Positions 9,058 through 16,157 of a stretch of DNA of 60,546 nucleotides are shown here, piece after piece (position 1 is the stretch's first letter; each line of letters begins with the position of its first letter). The DNA comes from CAZPBN01 sp964584935 (GTDB lineage: Bacteria; Acidobacteriota; Aminicenantia; Aminicenantales; Aminicenantaceae), in the NCBI GenBank assembly GCA_964584935.1, contig CAZPBN010000016.1, forward strand, positions 1-60,546, in the 5' to 3' direction. Position numbers and translations under genes: made by a program. A model generated the notes under the pieces. That model saw only the letters and a program-made list of their open reading frames with translations. It did no database searches and was not told the DNA's origin.

Positions 9058-9087
9058 TTGACATGCCATAGGGGGGTATGCTATATT
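9058..9087 (+). promoter_or_regulatory. csoR-copA promoter with CsoR-type operator in the spacer
   Basis: TTGACA (9058-9063), an 18-base spacer and TATATT (9082-9087). The spacer is CCATAGGGGGGTATG, a G-tract with flanking A/T bases like the pseudo-palindromic sites bound by CsoR copper sensors. Binding here would block RNA polymerase until Cu(I) loads CsoR. The sequence is seen; CsoR binding is inferred from family knowledge and gene order. Confidence 0.7.
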
Positions 9088-9148
9088 GTCAGTGATAAAG
9101 ATTCAAAATATGAAACTTTTAATAGAATTATCAAATAAGATCGTCTTA

Positions 9149-9168
9149 ACATGCCTTGGGAGGGTAGA
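9149..9168 (+). promoter_or_regulatory. Second operator-like copy upstream of csoR
   Basis: ACATGCCTTGGGAGGGTAGA resembles ACATGCCATAGGGGGGTATG of the promoter site, 88 bases downstream of it and between the promoter and csoR. It may be a second CsoR site (roadblock) or a degenerate duplicate. Confidence 0.45.
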
Positions 9169-9210
9169 CACAATGGATGAATCATCTCAGATATATAGAA
9201 GGAGGTTGTG

Positions 9211-9495
9211 ATGAATAAACAAATAACCACCCATGAACAGGAGCTTGTCCGATTGAGAAGAATAGAAGGGCAGATCAAGGGAGTTCAGAAAATGATCGAA
9301 GAGAAGAGATACTGCATAGATATATTGACCCAAATAACGTCCATAGAAGGAGCTCTGAGAAGTGTGGGAGAAAATATCCTGGAACGGCACCTCAAGGGAT
9401 GCGTAAACCAGTCTTTCAAGAAAGGCAACAAAGATGACAGAACTAAGAAAATCAATGAGGTCATCGAGGTGCTGAAAAAATTCAGAAAATATTGA
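9211..9495 (+). CDS. csoR: CsoR-family copper-sensing transcriptional repressor
   Basis: 94-95 aa, normal length for the family. All-helical DUF156 protein: RLRRIEGQIKGVQKMIEE (DNA-contact helix), RYCIDILTQI with the first copper cysteine, and ERHLKGCV with the histidine and second cysteine of the Cys-His-Cys Cu(I) site. ATG at 9211 is preferred over the GTG just before it because AAGGAGG sits five bases upstream. It would bind the G-rich operator at 9058-9087 in the apo state and release on copper binding. The adjacent copA supports copper rather than nickel or formaldehyde sensing. Confidence 0.92.
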   Translation: MNKQITTHEQELVRLRRIEGQIKGVQKMIEEKRYCIDILTQITSIEGALRSVGENILERHLKGCVNQSFKKGNKDDRTKKINEVIEVLKKFRKY

Positions 9496-9573
9496 AGAAG
9501 AGAAAATGAGCTGTTATTTCAGCAAAAAGGATGAAAGGACATTTGATGAGGTTGTAAAGGGAAGGAGGATAAA

Positions 9574-11856
9574 GTGGCTAAAGATTTTATCAAGTCGATC
9601 CGTAAAAGCGGTTACGAGGTGGGGACAACTTCCATTGAAATTGCCATTCAAGGAATGCATTGTGCCTCCTGTGTCCAGAATATCGAAAAAGCACTTCTCC
9701 AGAGTAGAGGAGTGACCAAGGCAGCAGTCAATTTAGCAACCGAGAAAGCCAATGTCGAATACATCCCCTCGGAGATAAGTCTGGCGGAAATCCAAAGAAC
9801 CATAGAACAGACAGGATACAAAGTCCTTAAGGTTCCTTCTGAGGAAGAAGTCAGGGATACGGGGAAGGCCATCCATGAGAAGGAATACAGGAGACTGAAA
9901 CAAAAATTTTTTACCGGTTTAGCCCTGGCTGTCATTATATTCCTAGGAAGCTCTACTCATTGGTTCCCCTGGGTTCCCGATTTCCTGAGCCATTTCTTTG
10001 TGCTCTGGCTGCTGGCCACTCCTGTCCAGTTCTGGATCGGATGGCAGTTCTATAAGGGGGCGGGGAGTGCATTCAAGCACCATCGTGCGGATATGAACAC
10101 ATTGATCGCAGTCGGAACCTCTGCGGCTTATCTCTACAGTGTGGCAGCCACTGTTTTTCCTTCGCTCTTTGCCAGAGTGGGTATCGAGCCCAAGGTTTAT
10201 TTTGATACCTCTGCCATTATCATTGTGCTGATCCTCTTCGGCAGACTCTTGGAGGCAAGAGCCAAGGGACAGACCTCTGATGCCATCAAGAGATTGATCG
10301 GTCTTCAGCCAAAGACAGCCCGGGTGGTCAGGGATGGAAAAGAGCAGGATATCCCCGTGGAAAAAGTGTTGGCAGGAGATGAAATTGTGGTCCGACCGGG
10401 AGAGAAAATCCCAGTTGACGGTGTTGTCATCAGGGGAAAGTCGTCTGTGGATGAGTCAATGATTACCGGCGAGAGCATTCCAGTGAACAAGAAAATAAGC
10501 GATGAGGTCATCGGAGCCACCATAAACAGGACGGGAAGCTTTCAGTTTAAAGCCACCAAGGTAGGTAAAGATACTGCCCTTGCCCAGATCATCAAGCTGG
10601 TCCAGGATGCCCAGGGTTCTAAGGCCCCCATCCAGCGTCTGGCAGATATCATCGCCGGATACTTCGTTCCCATTGTGATCTCCATAGCTATTGTCACTTT
10701 TGTCATCTGGTTCGTTTTCGGGCCTCCGCCTGCTCTGACTTTTGCCCTTTTGAACTTTGTGGCAGTGATGATCATAGCCTGTCCCTGTGCGCTCGGTTTG
10801 GCCACCCCCACTGCAGTCATGGTGGGGACAGGAAAAGGAGCTGAAAACGGCATTCTGATAAAAGGTGGAGAAAGCTTAGAAACAGCCCACAGGATCCAAA
10901 CCATCGTTTTTGATAAGACAGGCACCCTGACCAAAGGAGAACCGGAAGTCACTGATATTGTATCCCTGAATTCTTTCCCGGAGAATAAAATCCTTAAGTA
11001 TGCTGCCAGTGCTGAGAAGAATTCAGAACATTCTCTGGGAGAGGCAATCATAAAGAGTGCCAATGGAAGAAATATCGAGATCGCCGAAGCTAAGGATTTC
11101 AGGGCCGTGGAGGGACATGGTATCGAAGCACGAGTGGAAGGAAAGAATATTCTCATAGGAAACAAAAAACTGATGAAGGATCGAGGCGTTCATGTCGGAG
11201 ATTTGGAAAAAATGGCAGAGAAGTTTGCTGGAGAAGGAAAGACGCCTATCTACATCTCTTTTGACAGAAAACCTGCGGGATTGATAGCCGTTGCCGACAC
11301 TTTGAAGGAGAACTCTGTCCAGGCTGTAGAGAAATTAAAAAAGCTGGGCTTGGAAGTGGTCATGCTGACCGGTGACAACAGGAAAACAGCAGAAGCGATC
11401 GCCAGGAAAGCAGGTTTCAAGAGAGTCCTTCCAGAAGTCCTCCCCGAAGATAAAGTCCACGAGATCAAGAGGCTTCAATCCGAAGGAAAAAAAGTGGCTA
11501 TGGTGGGGGATGGCATAAACGATGCTCCAGCTCTAGCTCAGGCGGATATAGGAATAGCTATTGGTTCAGGAACAGATGTGGCTGTGGAAGCATCTGATAT
11601 TACCCTGGTTAAGGATGACCTGCAGGGAGTTGCTTCTACCATCCAGCTCTCCAAGAAGACCATCCAGACCATTAAACAGAATCTTTTCTGGGCCTTTTTC
11701 TATAACAGTGCAGGAATACCCATAGCCGCCGGAATACTCTATCCCTTTTTCGGTATCCTGCTGAATCCCATATTTGCATCGGCAGCCATGGCCTTCAGTT
11801 CAGTTTCCGTGGTTTCCAACTCCCTCCGGTTAAAGAGGGTGAAATTGAGTCCCTAA
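9574..11856 (+). CDS. copA: Copper-translocating P1B-type ATPase
   Basis: 760 aa; GTG start after GGAGGATAAA. One complete heavy-metal-associated domain (about 22-90, GMHCASC), then eight transmembrane helices with the CPC metal site in ACPCALGLATPTA, the TGES actuator loop, DKTGTLTKGE phosphorylation site, TGDN, and GDGINDAPALAQ. It exports Cu(I) from the cytoplasm. Two oddities: the protein starts with FIKSIRKSGYEVG, which looks like the last strand of a first metal-binding domain whose rest is missing, and the nucleotide-binding SEHP motif reads SEHSLGEAI. A stop lies just upstream in frame, so the missing domain is not encoded nearby. Operon with csoR. Confidence 0.94.
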   Translation: MAKDFIKSIRKSGYEVGTTSIEIAIQGMHCASCVQNIEKALLQSRGVTKAAVNLATEKANVEYIPSEISLAEIQRTIEQTGYKVLKVPSEEEVRDTGKAIHEKEYRRLKQKFFTGLALAVIIFLGSSTHWFPWVPDFLSHFFVLWLLATPVQFWIGWQFYKGAGSAFKHHRADMNTLIAVGTSAAYLYSVAATVFPSLFARVGIEPKVYFDTSAIIIVLILFGRLLEARAKGQTSDAIKRLIGLQPKTARVVRDGKEQDIPVEKVLAGDEIVVRPGEKIPVDGVVIRGKSSVDESMITGESIPVNKKISDEVIGATINRTGSFQFKATKVGKDTALAQIIKLVQDAQGSKAPIQRLADIIAGYFVPIVISIAIVTFVIWFVFGPPPALTFALLNFVAVMIIACPCALGLATPTAVMVGTGKGAENGILIKGGESLETAHRIQTIVFDKTGTLTKGEPEVTDIVSLNSFPENKILKYAASAEKNSEHSLGEAIIKSANGRNIEIAEAKDFRAVEGHGIEARVEGKNILIGNKKLMKDRGVHVGDLEKMAEKFAGEGKTPIYISFDRKPAGLIAVADTLKENSVQAVEKLKKLGLEVVMLTGDNRKTAEAIARKAGFKRVLPEVLPEDKVHEIKRLQSEGKKVAMVGDGINDAPALAQADIGIAIGSGTDVAVEASDITLVKDDLQGVASTIQLSKKTIQTIKQNLFWAFFYNSAGIPIAAGILYPFFGILLNPIFASAAMAFSSVSVVSNSLRLKRVKLSP

Positions 11857-11876
11857 AACCTAAAAGGAGTTCAGTC

Positions 11877-11963
11877 ATGCTGGCGAAAATTATGGTCATA
11901 GTCGGTGGCATCATTCTAATTATTGTTCTCAACTGGTATTTTTTGTTCTCAAGAAGAAGGTAA
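11877..11963 (+). CDS. 28-aa single-pass membrane peptide in the copper operon
   Basis: ATG with AAGGAG nine bases upstream, 20 bases after the copA stop. It encodes MLAKIMVIVGG, a hydrophobic helix (IILIIVLNWYFLF) and a basic SRRR end. The N-terminal hydrophobic part resembles the anchor of cupredoxin-type proteins that often follow copA, so this may be the anchor left after loss of the copper-binding domain, or a genuine small CopA-associated peptide. Reading frame and ribosome site are seen; function is not known. Confidence 0.55.
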   Translation: MLAKIMVIVGGIILIIVLNWYFLFSRRR

Positions 11964-12208
11964 ACTCGTGATGTTTTAAATATACAGCTCTTATCATCAA
12001 ACTTTTTAAATCTTCAATTGCGATATATTCCATAGTAACAAAGTCAGCAATTTAATACTTCCCCTATCAATATTTCTGTCCCTGATTTTGATAAGTTCTT
12101 GAAATGGTTACAGAACAAAAGGTTATATCTTAATTCTCATCTTTAACACTTGTAAAATGTAGTTTCTTTATTTTCAATATATTACAAGAGCAAAAACCGG
12201 GCATGGCA
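11964..12208. other. AT-rich gap between copper operon and transposase remnant
   Basis: About 245 bases without a plausible frame or strong structure. I see nothing definite in it; it marks the left edge of the mobile-element graveyard. Confidence 0.5.
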
Positions 12209-12625
12209 CTACATTTTACTAATTTGGGGAGGGGGTTTTACACCTGCAGCCATAAAACAGCAATGGGCGACCCCTTCAAAGTCACTCCGAACTAAAAATT
12301 CTTTTCCATTAATGGCCAACTTTACCGCCTGGAAGGCTCGTAAATCGCGGATGATATCATCCCACGCAGGAATATCTCCCTTCTCGCTCAATCGCCTTCG
12401 TAACTCTATGACTAAAACCAGGGCCAGATAGCTGCAGAACACATGTCCTTTTGTGTTCTCAGGTGTACGATGATAGATGGGCCGTGTCTCCAAGGTATCC
12501 TTCAGATACCTGAAGGCATATTCCACCTGAAGCAGATTCTTATAGGTTACTGCTACCTCCTCTGAGGATAATTCCGTATTGGTCGTAAGAACGAATTTCC
12601 CATCAAACCGACTTTGCCGCTGACT
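12209..12625 (-). pseudogene. IS1634/IS4-like transposase, C-terminal fragment
   Basis: Minus-strand open frame of about 138 codons. FDGKFVLTTNTELSSEEV, then YKNLLQVEYAFRYLKDTL with the transposase E of the DDE triad context, and HVFCSYLALVLVIELRRRL are typical of the end of IS1634-type transposases. The first 300 or more residues, including the first two catalytic acids, are absent, so it is inactive. Homology stops at about 12625, next to the AGCTTGGCTGA motif at 12627-12637. No second copy or terminal inverted repeat is present in the window. Confidence 0.85.
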
Positions 12626-12626
12626 T

Positions 12627-12637
12627 AGCTTGGCTGA
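12627..12637 (+). repeat. AGCTTGGCTGA motif, site A
   Basis: First of five occurrences in the window, immediately adjacent to the point where the transposase fragment loses homology. Around it GCTGACTTA occurs twice, 14 bases apart. Confidence 0.55.
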
Positions 12638-12639
12638 CT

Positions 12640-13021
12640 TAACTTATTGATAATAATAGATTATTTATTTTCTCTCTGGCAGAGATTCTCCTTAGAGGTG
12701 ATTTTTTCACCCATTTTAACAAAATCTTTTTCTTCCCTTAAGCAGTTAAGTATAGATAAGTATAGACATGCTCTATTTGCATGCTGTTCATTATCTAATG
12801 ACTAATGAAAAATTAAATTGAATTTCTGGGCTTATAAATTCATTTTAACGAGAATCTATCAGGGAAGAGGTAACAATATCTCTATCCTATTCAATAATAT
12901 AAATCAGCCAAGCTGAATTAACGAACTGAATTAACGAATTAAAGAGAATTAAAGAACAGAATTAAAGAATTAAACAAGCATAAAAATCATTATCTTCAAA
13001 TATGGGGAGGCTTCGCTTGAA
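12640..13021. other. Non-coding, low-complexity stretch
   Basis: No gene seen. It holds AGCTTGGCTGA motif site B on the minus strand (12904-12914) and then an irregular run of GAATTAA(C/A)GAA-like units to about 12975. The units vary in spacing and sequence, so this is a decayed satellite rather than an ordered array. Confidence 0.5.
12904..12914 (-). repeat. AGCTTGGCTGA motif, site B
   Basis: Read on the minus strand as TTCAGCTTGGCTGATTTAT, matching sites A, C, D and E in the central 11 bases and in the TTA that follows. Confidence 0.5.
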
Positions 13022-13050
13022 TTGACATTCACAGGCAATTGATATTTAAT
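13022..13050 (+). promoter_or_regulatory. Promoter for the DUF454 gene
   Basis: TTGACA (13022-13027), 17-base spacer, TTTAAT (13045-13050), about 30 bases before the first start codon. A close consensus match. Confidence 0.55.
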
Positions 13051-13078
13051 TCAGTCATTATCTTTTAAGAAGGAACAA

Positions 13079-13150
13079 ATGAAAAAATCATCCATAAGCA
13101 TCTTTCTTTTTATCACTGTGCTTATTCTTATCCTTGATGCAATACGTTAA
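13079..13150 (+). CDS. 23-aa hydrophobic leader-like peptide
   Basis: ATG after AAGAAGGAAC, encoding MKKSSISIFLFITVLILIL and ending DAIR. It overlaps the start of the DUF454 gene by about 14 bases in another frame, so its translation could couple to that gene. It may instead be the start of a lost membrane protein. Confidence 0.4.
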   Translation: MKKSSISIFLFITVLILILDAIR

Positions 13151-13547
13151 ATCCGGAATAGTCAAACGATTACTAATTATTATTGGTATTCTGTTTGTCG
13201 TTTTGGGAATTCTCGGTATTTTCCTTCCTCTGTTGCCGACGACACCTTTATTATTGTTAGCGGCTTCATGCTTTATAAGGAGTTCAGAAAGACTTTACAA
13301 TTGGCTTTTAAAGAACAAATGGCTTGGCCCTTATATTAAAAATTATCGAGAGCATAAAGCTGTGAGCAAACGAACAAAAATTGTGACTCTTCTGTTACTT
13401 TGGTTAACTTTGAGTTATTCAGCTATTGAAGTGGTTAGCAACCTATATGTTCGTATTTTTCTCTTAATCATTGGGATTGGAGTTACAATACATGTGCTAA
13501 GTCTGAAAACACTCGAATCAAATCATGAAAAATCTAACTTTAGGTGA
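13137..13547 (+). CDS. DUF454 (YbaN-type) inner-membrane protein
   Basis: About 136 aa. Signature GILGIFLPLLPTTPLLLLAASCFIRSSERLYNWLL is the hallmark of the DUF454/YbaN family, with helix 1 before it, KNKWLGPYI after it, and two more transmembrane segments at about 80-118. Family function is unknown. The ATG at 13137 is preferred over the TTG one codon earlier. It stands alone among mobile-element debris, with its own promoter at 13022-13050. Confidence 0.82.
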   Translation: MQYVKSGIVKRLLIIIGILFVVLGILGIFLPLLPTTPLLLLAASCFIRSSERLYNWLLKNKWLGPYIKNYREHKAVSKRTKIVTLLLLWLTLSYSAIEVVSNLYVRIFLLIIGIGVTIHVLSLKTLESNHEKSNFR

Positions 13548-13633
13548 TTCATCTTGTCAAATAAAAATCTAACCGTAAGAGAGGAGGAAATAGGTCATAA
13601 TAATAACCTAAACCTTCAGGATAGGAGGATAGG

Positions 13634-13714
13634 TTATGAGTAATTATAGGGAATTGCTTTTTCATCTGTTTGAGATTTTGACTCATTTTCGCTCATTTCA
13701 TTGCCTTTCAACAT
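13634..13714 (-). repeat. Dispersed repeat, copy 4 (promoter half missing)
   Basis: Contains the leader and short-peptide half of the repeat. On the minus strand ATG at 13714 (or 13696) gives MLKGNEMSENESKSQT and so on for 26 codons, with GAAAGG before the inner ATG. Left flank TTGCTTTTTC... also matches copy 2. The promoter half is replaced by a transposase-like fragment (13698-13925) whose reading frame runs into the repeat. Confidence 0.6.
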
Positions 13715-13925
13715 CACCATAAACATAATCCATAGACTCTATTTCAGTGCTGTGTTTTCCGTATTGATAAACGACCTGCCCCTGCGTCTCATCCAGCGAT
13801 AATCTTTTTAATGCACAATTTTGTTTTTCAACTCTTAAAACAATCTCTTCTTTAAAAACATCCCATGATATGAGGGAAAATTCCGAATCTTGCAAATTAA
13901 AAACCTTTAATATATTCTTGTACAT
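13698..13925 (-). pseudogene. Chimeric transposase fragment (ISL3-like start joined to IS91-like piece)
   Basis: 75-codon frame. The first 40 residues (MYKNILKVFNLQDSEF, EEIVLRVEKQN) resemble the N-terminus of ISL3-type transposases; this part is a weak call. From residue 41 the text changes to LKRLSLDETQGQVVYQYGK, an IS91-type transposase segment identical at DNA level over about 35 bases to the one at 15135-15170. The last four residues come from repeat copy 4. Three elements have been spliced together; no activity is possible. Confidence 0.6.
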
Positions 13926-14034
13926 GTGGCAGGTCTCCTTTATTCTTGGAATTTGATGTGGAAATTATACTTTTCCACTCAAAAATCTGCCACACCTTTC
14001 TTACCTCACTTTTCGTTATAGAGCCGAAAACATC

Positions 14035-14063
14035 TTGACATTATAGCATTATAATGTTATTTT
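14035..14063 (+). promoter_or_regulatory. Toxin-antitoxin promoter and operator
   Basis: TTGACA (14035-14040), 17-base spacer, TATTTT (14058-14063). The spacer contains the perfect palindrome CATTATAATG (14047-14056), a likely site for autorepression by the ribbon-helix-helix antitoxin that follows. Confidence 0.6.
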
Positions 14064-14098
14064 CTTAATTGCTGTTAAATATTTTTTGAGGTGACAAA

Positions 14099-14332
14099 AT
14101 GGCGAGTTTAACAAAAAGATCAACTATTTATTTTGATCCCATTATACACAGAGCTTTAAAAATAAAAGCTGCCTCAACAAACCAATCTATTTCAGAAATT
14201 GTTGATTCTGCTATTCGTCAAGAATTTGCTCAGGATGAAGAAGACATTAAAGTATTTGAAGAAAGAGCACATGAACCAACAGTTTCTTTTGAAGACGTTC
14301 TGAAAGAATTAAAGCTGCATGGTAAAATATAA
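14099..14332 (+). CDS. Ribbon-helix-helix antitoxin (RelB/ParD-type)
   Basis: 77 aa. The N-terminal ribbon KRSTIYFDPIIHRALKIKAA and helix QSISEIVDSAIRQEF form a ribbon-helix-helix DNA-binding fold; the acidic C-terminus (DEEDIKVFEERAHEPTVSFEDVLKELKLHGKI) is the toxin-binding tail. GAGG precedes the ATG. It overlaps the toxin gene by 14 bases, and its promoter carries a palindrome suited to autoregulation. Antitoxin identity rests on fold, gene order and overlap. Confidence 0.88.
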   Translation: MASLTKRSTIYFDPIIHRALKIKAASTNQSISEIVDSAIRQEFAQDEEDIKVFEERAHEPTVSFEDVLKELKLHGKI

Positions 14333-14579
14333 GATTGAATTTAAGAAATCTGTTTTAAAAGAGCTTAAATCAATTCCCGATAAAGATATAGAAAAGATCC
14401 TGAAAAAAATTAAATCTTTATCGAAAAATCCAAGACCAAGCGGATGTATAAAACTATCTGGTCAAGAACGATATAGAATAAGACAGGGAAATTACAGAAT
14501 ACTATACTCTATTGAAGATGATATTTTAGTCATTTATATTGTTAAAATCGGACATAGAAAGCAAGTCTATAATTCATAG
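14319..14579 (+). CDS. RelE/ParE-superfamily toxin
   Basis: 86 aa. KYKIEFKKSVLKELKSIP, LSKNPRP-GCIKLSGQERYRIRQGNYRILYSIEDDILVIYIVKIGHRKQVY is a textbook RelE-fold toxin with the R-x-R-x-G-NYRI-Y core and the terminal H-R-K-x-x-Y. It is probably a ribosome-dependent mRNA interferase (RelE type); gyrase poisoning (ParE) cannot be excluded. It is translationally coupled to the antitoxin. Confidence 0.9.
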   Translation: MVKYKIEFKKSVLKELKSIPDKDIEKILKKIKSLSKNPRPSGCIKLSGQERYRIRQGNYRILYSIEDDILVIYIVKIGHRKQVYNS

Positions 14580-15026
14580 ATATATCACATCCAAGAAGAA
14601 CATAAAGAACTTTCATCAGCTCATACCATCAGATATTATTCCCAGAAAAACATGATGGATGCCATCCTTTTCATCCATCCATTCCAAAATGATTCAATAC
14701 CTGTAAAGCTCTCAATGTGTTCCAGCGGCTCGGTTCCCTTGGATTTTCTATATCGAAATGTGTTTGTCCGGGATGAGATTTAAAATTTTCTGTCAACAAC
14801 AGTTGTCTTATTTTCACTACAAAAGTAAACATCTGCTTACTCCATCTTATTTTATGTGATAGTTGAAATCATCCATTTTCCTGAGGGGATTCTTCATTTT
14901 CAGCAGCTTTGTTATTCTGGCCTGTTTTTTGAACAATCAAACCATATTGTGGGAGGGATTTATAGACAAAGACCTGCCTCTTCTTCTTGGTAAACAGTTG
15001 ATAAAAAAACGTTTGTTAAAAAGATA
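14580..15026. other. Decayed coding remnants, no intact gene
   Basis: On the minus strand near 14690-14780 a frame reads HPGQTHFDIENPREPSRWN, TLRALQVLNHFGMDG and stops, resembling the tail of a larger protein; near 14900-14990 another reads KKKRQVFVYKSLPQYGLIV. Neither has a start and I do not recognise either family. The stretch lies between the toxin-antitoxin pair and the IS91 fragments. Confidence 0.4.
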
Positions 15027-15212
15027 TTGAGCTGGCGGCATAGTGGATTTAATGTACACAGTAAGGTCAAGACTGAGACTAAAGAAGATGCCGAACGTGT
15101 AGGTAAATACATGATAAGACCTGTCCTCTCCCTGAAAAGATTATCGCTGGATGAGACGCAGGGGCAGGTGGGAAAGTATATGATCCGTCCTGTCCTCTCA
15201 CTCAAAAAATGA
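15027..15212 (+). pseudogene. IS91-family transposase fragment, plus-strand piece
   Basis: 61-codon frame containing WRHSGFNVHSKVKTETKEDA and GKYMIRPVLSLKRLSLDETQ, the region after the catalytic tyrosines in IS91-type (Y2) transposases. The segment VGKYMIRPVLSL occurs twice, once on each side of RLSLDETQGQ, with different DNA spelling, so two diverged copies seem to have recombined. It ends at a junction with the opposite-strand fragment at 15213. Confidence 0.75.
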
Positions 15213-15526
15213 AGATGGGGATGAAAATTTAACCTGTTTCCAAAAGACTGAATCACAGCAATGATGCCTGGTGTGATATCTTTGCGTGTGGTTGCCTTGA
15301 AAAATTTAACCAGAGCCTCTTTGCCGCATAGACATAATTCAGAGAGAAGTGAGCGAAGAAGTCTTTCTTCCCCACAGTCTCCCCACCGAATCCTTGCAAA
15401 TCCACACTTTGGATTGCCGCAGTCAAAATATTTACCGTTCATACTTACTATTCGGTCACCTAATTTTATTCCTTTTTCACAAGCTGAAGATCTTTTGTAA
15501 AGAAAATCTATATGTATAATCGCCAA
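15213..15526 (-). pseudogene. IS91-family transposase fragment, inverted, joined to a PDZ-like piece
   Basis: On the minus strand CGFARIRWGDCGEERLL gives the N-terminal zinc-binding part of an IS91 transposase and GIIAVIQSFGNRLNFHPHLHFL the conserved histidine motif before the catalytic core. It is inverted relative to the piece at 15027-15212, with which it would normally be continuous. Upstream in the same frame, CEKGIKLGDRIVSMNGKYF looks like a PDZ domain from another gene. No intact transposase can be assembled. Confidence 0.7.
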
Positions 15527-15527
15527 G

Positions 15528-16061
15528 ATGAAATCCTCCGATATCGGTTCTTATGTGGACAATTCTATTCTGCCTCCAGCGCCCTTTCGAGGTGAAGGCC
15601 GGGTCAAATTGATTGTACTTGGTCAGGACCTGACGGTTCGAGACGCAAAATCCAGAGAAAATATCAAAGTGACACTTCTTTTGAACCAACCCGGCAGATT
15701 GAAAGATTACATCAAAGAAATCTGCGATGGTTTAAATAGTGACCTGGAACAAAGTATTTATGCAACCAATCTTTTGAAAAATTTCTTCACAACTCCTCCG
15801 GATAAATTTAAAAAAGAAAAGCCGGAGTTTTTTAATAAAGCCGCTTCCTTTTGGATACCTTTAATAAAAAAAGAGATTGAAGAATTTGAGAATGTTCCGC
15901 TCCTAACTCTGGGTGAGCTTATATTAAATGCACTAACAAAAAGACCAGAAGAAGTCTTAATTCGATCTTGTATAAGTTTCCAACTCCTGAGTGGTACCAT
16001 CGTAATATTCTTTGAGCTTCCTGATTTGCTCGTTTATATCCTTACTGACAGCCAAATCTAA
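15528..16061 (+). pseudogene. Uracil-DNA-glycosylase-like gene, 3' truncated
   Basis: Up to about residue 145 this matches UDG-superfamily proteins: LPPAPFRGEGRVKLIVLGQD (motif A, where the usual GQDPT reads GQDLT), IYATNLLKNFFTTPP and VPLLTLGELILNAL. After LTKRPEEVLIR the frame runs 30 codons into unrelated DNA that belongs to the opposite-strand gene at 15957-16142. The C-terminal motif with the catalytic histidine is lost. The left edge touches the IS91 fragment, so insertion or rearrangement probably cut both ends. Confidence 0.65.
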
Positions 16062-16142
16062 GTCACTGATATGGCTTTGTTCTTTCTTCGCTTCTTCTAA
16101 TTTCTCAAAAATGATCTCAAAATTATATTTTTGTTTCTTCAT
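15957..16142 (-). CDS. Small coiled-coil protein paired with a Clp-fold protease
   Basis: 61 aa, charged and helical: MKKQKYNFEIIFEKLEEAKK, then a predicted coiled coil (DINEQIRKLKEYYD). ATG with AGGAGC upstream, 15 bases after the protease gene, so almost certainly co-transcribed. It is not XseB despite a superficial likeness (no LEEsL motif). It may be an adaptor, substrate or inhibitor of the protease. Function unknown. Confidence 0.6.
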   Translation of the reverse strand: MKKQKYNFEIIFEKLEEAKKEQSHISDLDLAVSKDINEQIRKLKEYYDGTTQELETYTRSN

Positions 16143-16157
16143 AACGCTCCTTTTTCA

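Noticed and set aside
9506..9573. A lost first metal-binding domain of CopA encoded just upstream.
   Set aside because: The upstream frame has a stop at 9547 and the other frame does not contain a GMxCxxC motif.
12914..12975. A run of GAATTAA-type units that looks at first like an array.
   Set aside because: Unit length and spacing are irregular and there are no unique spacers of equal size, so it is not CRISPR; it is decayed low-complexity DNA.
15957..16142. Exonuclease VII small subunit (XseB) for the 61-aa coiled-coil protein.
   Set aside because: The LEEsL-type helix motif of XseB is missing, and the neighbour is a protease, not XseA.
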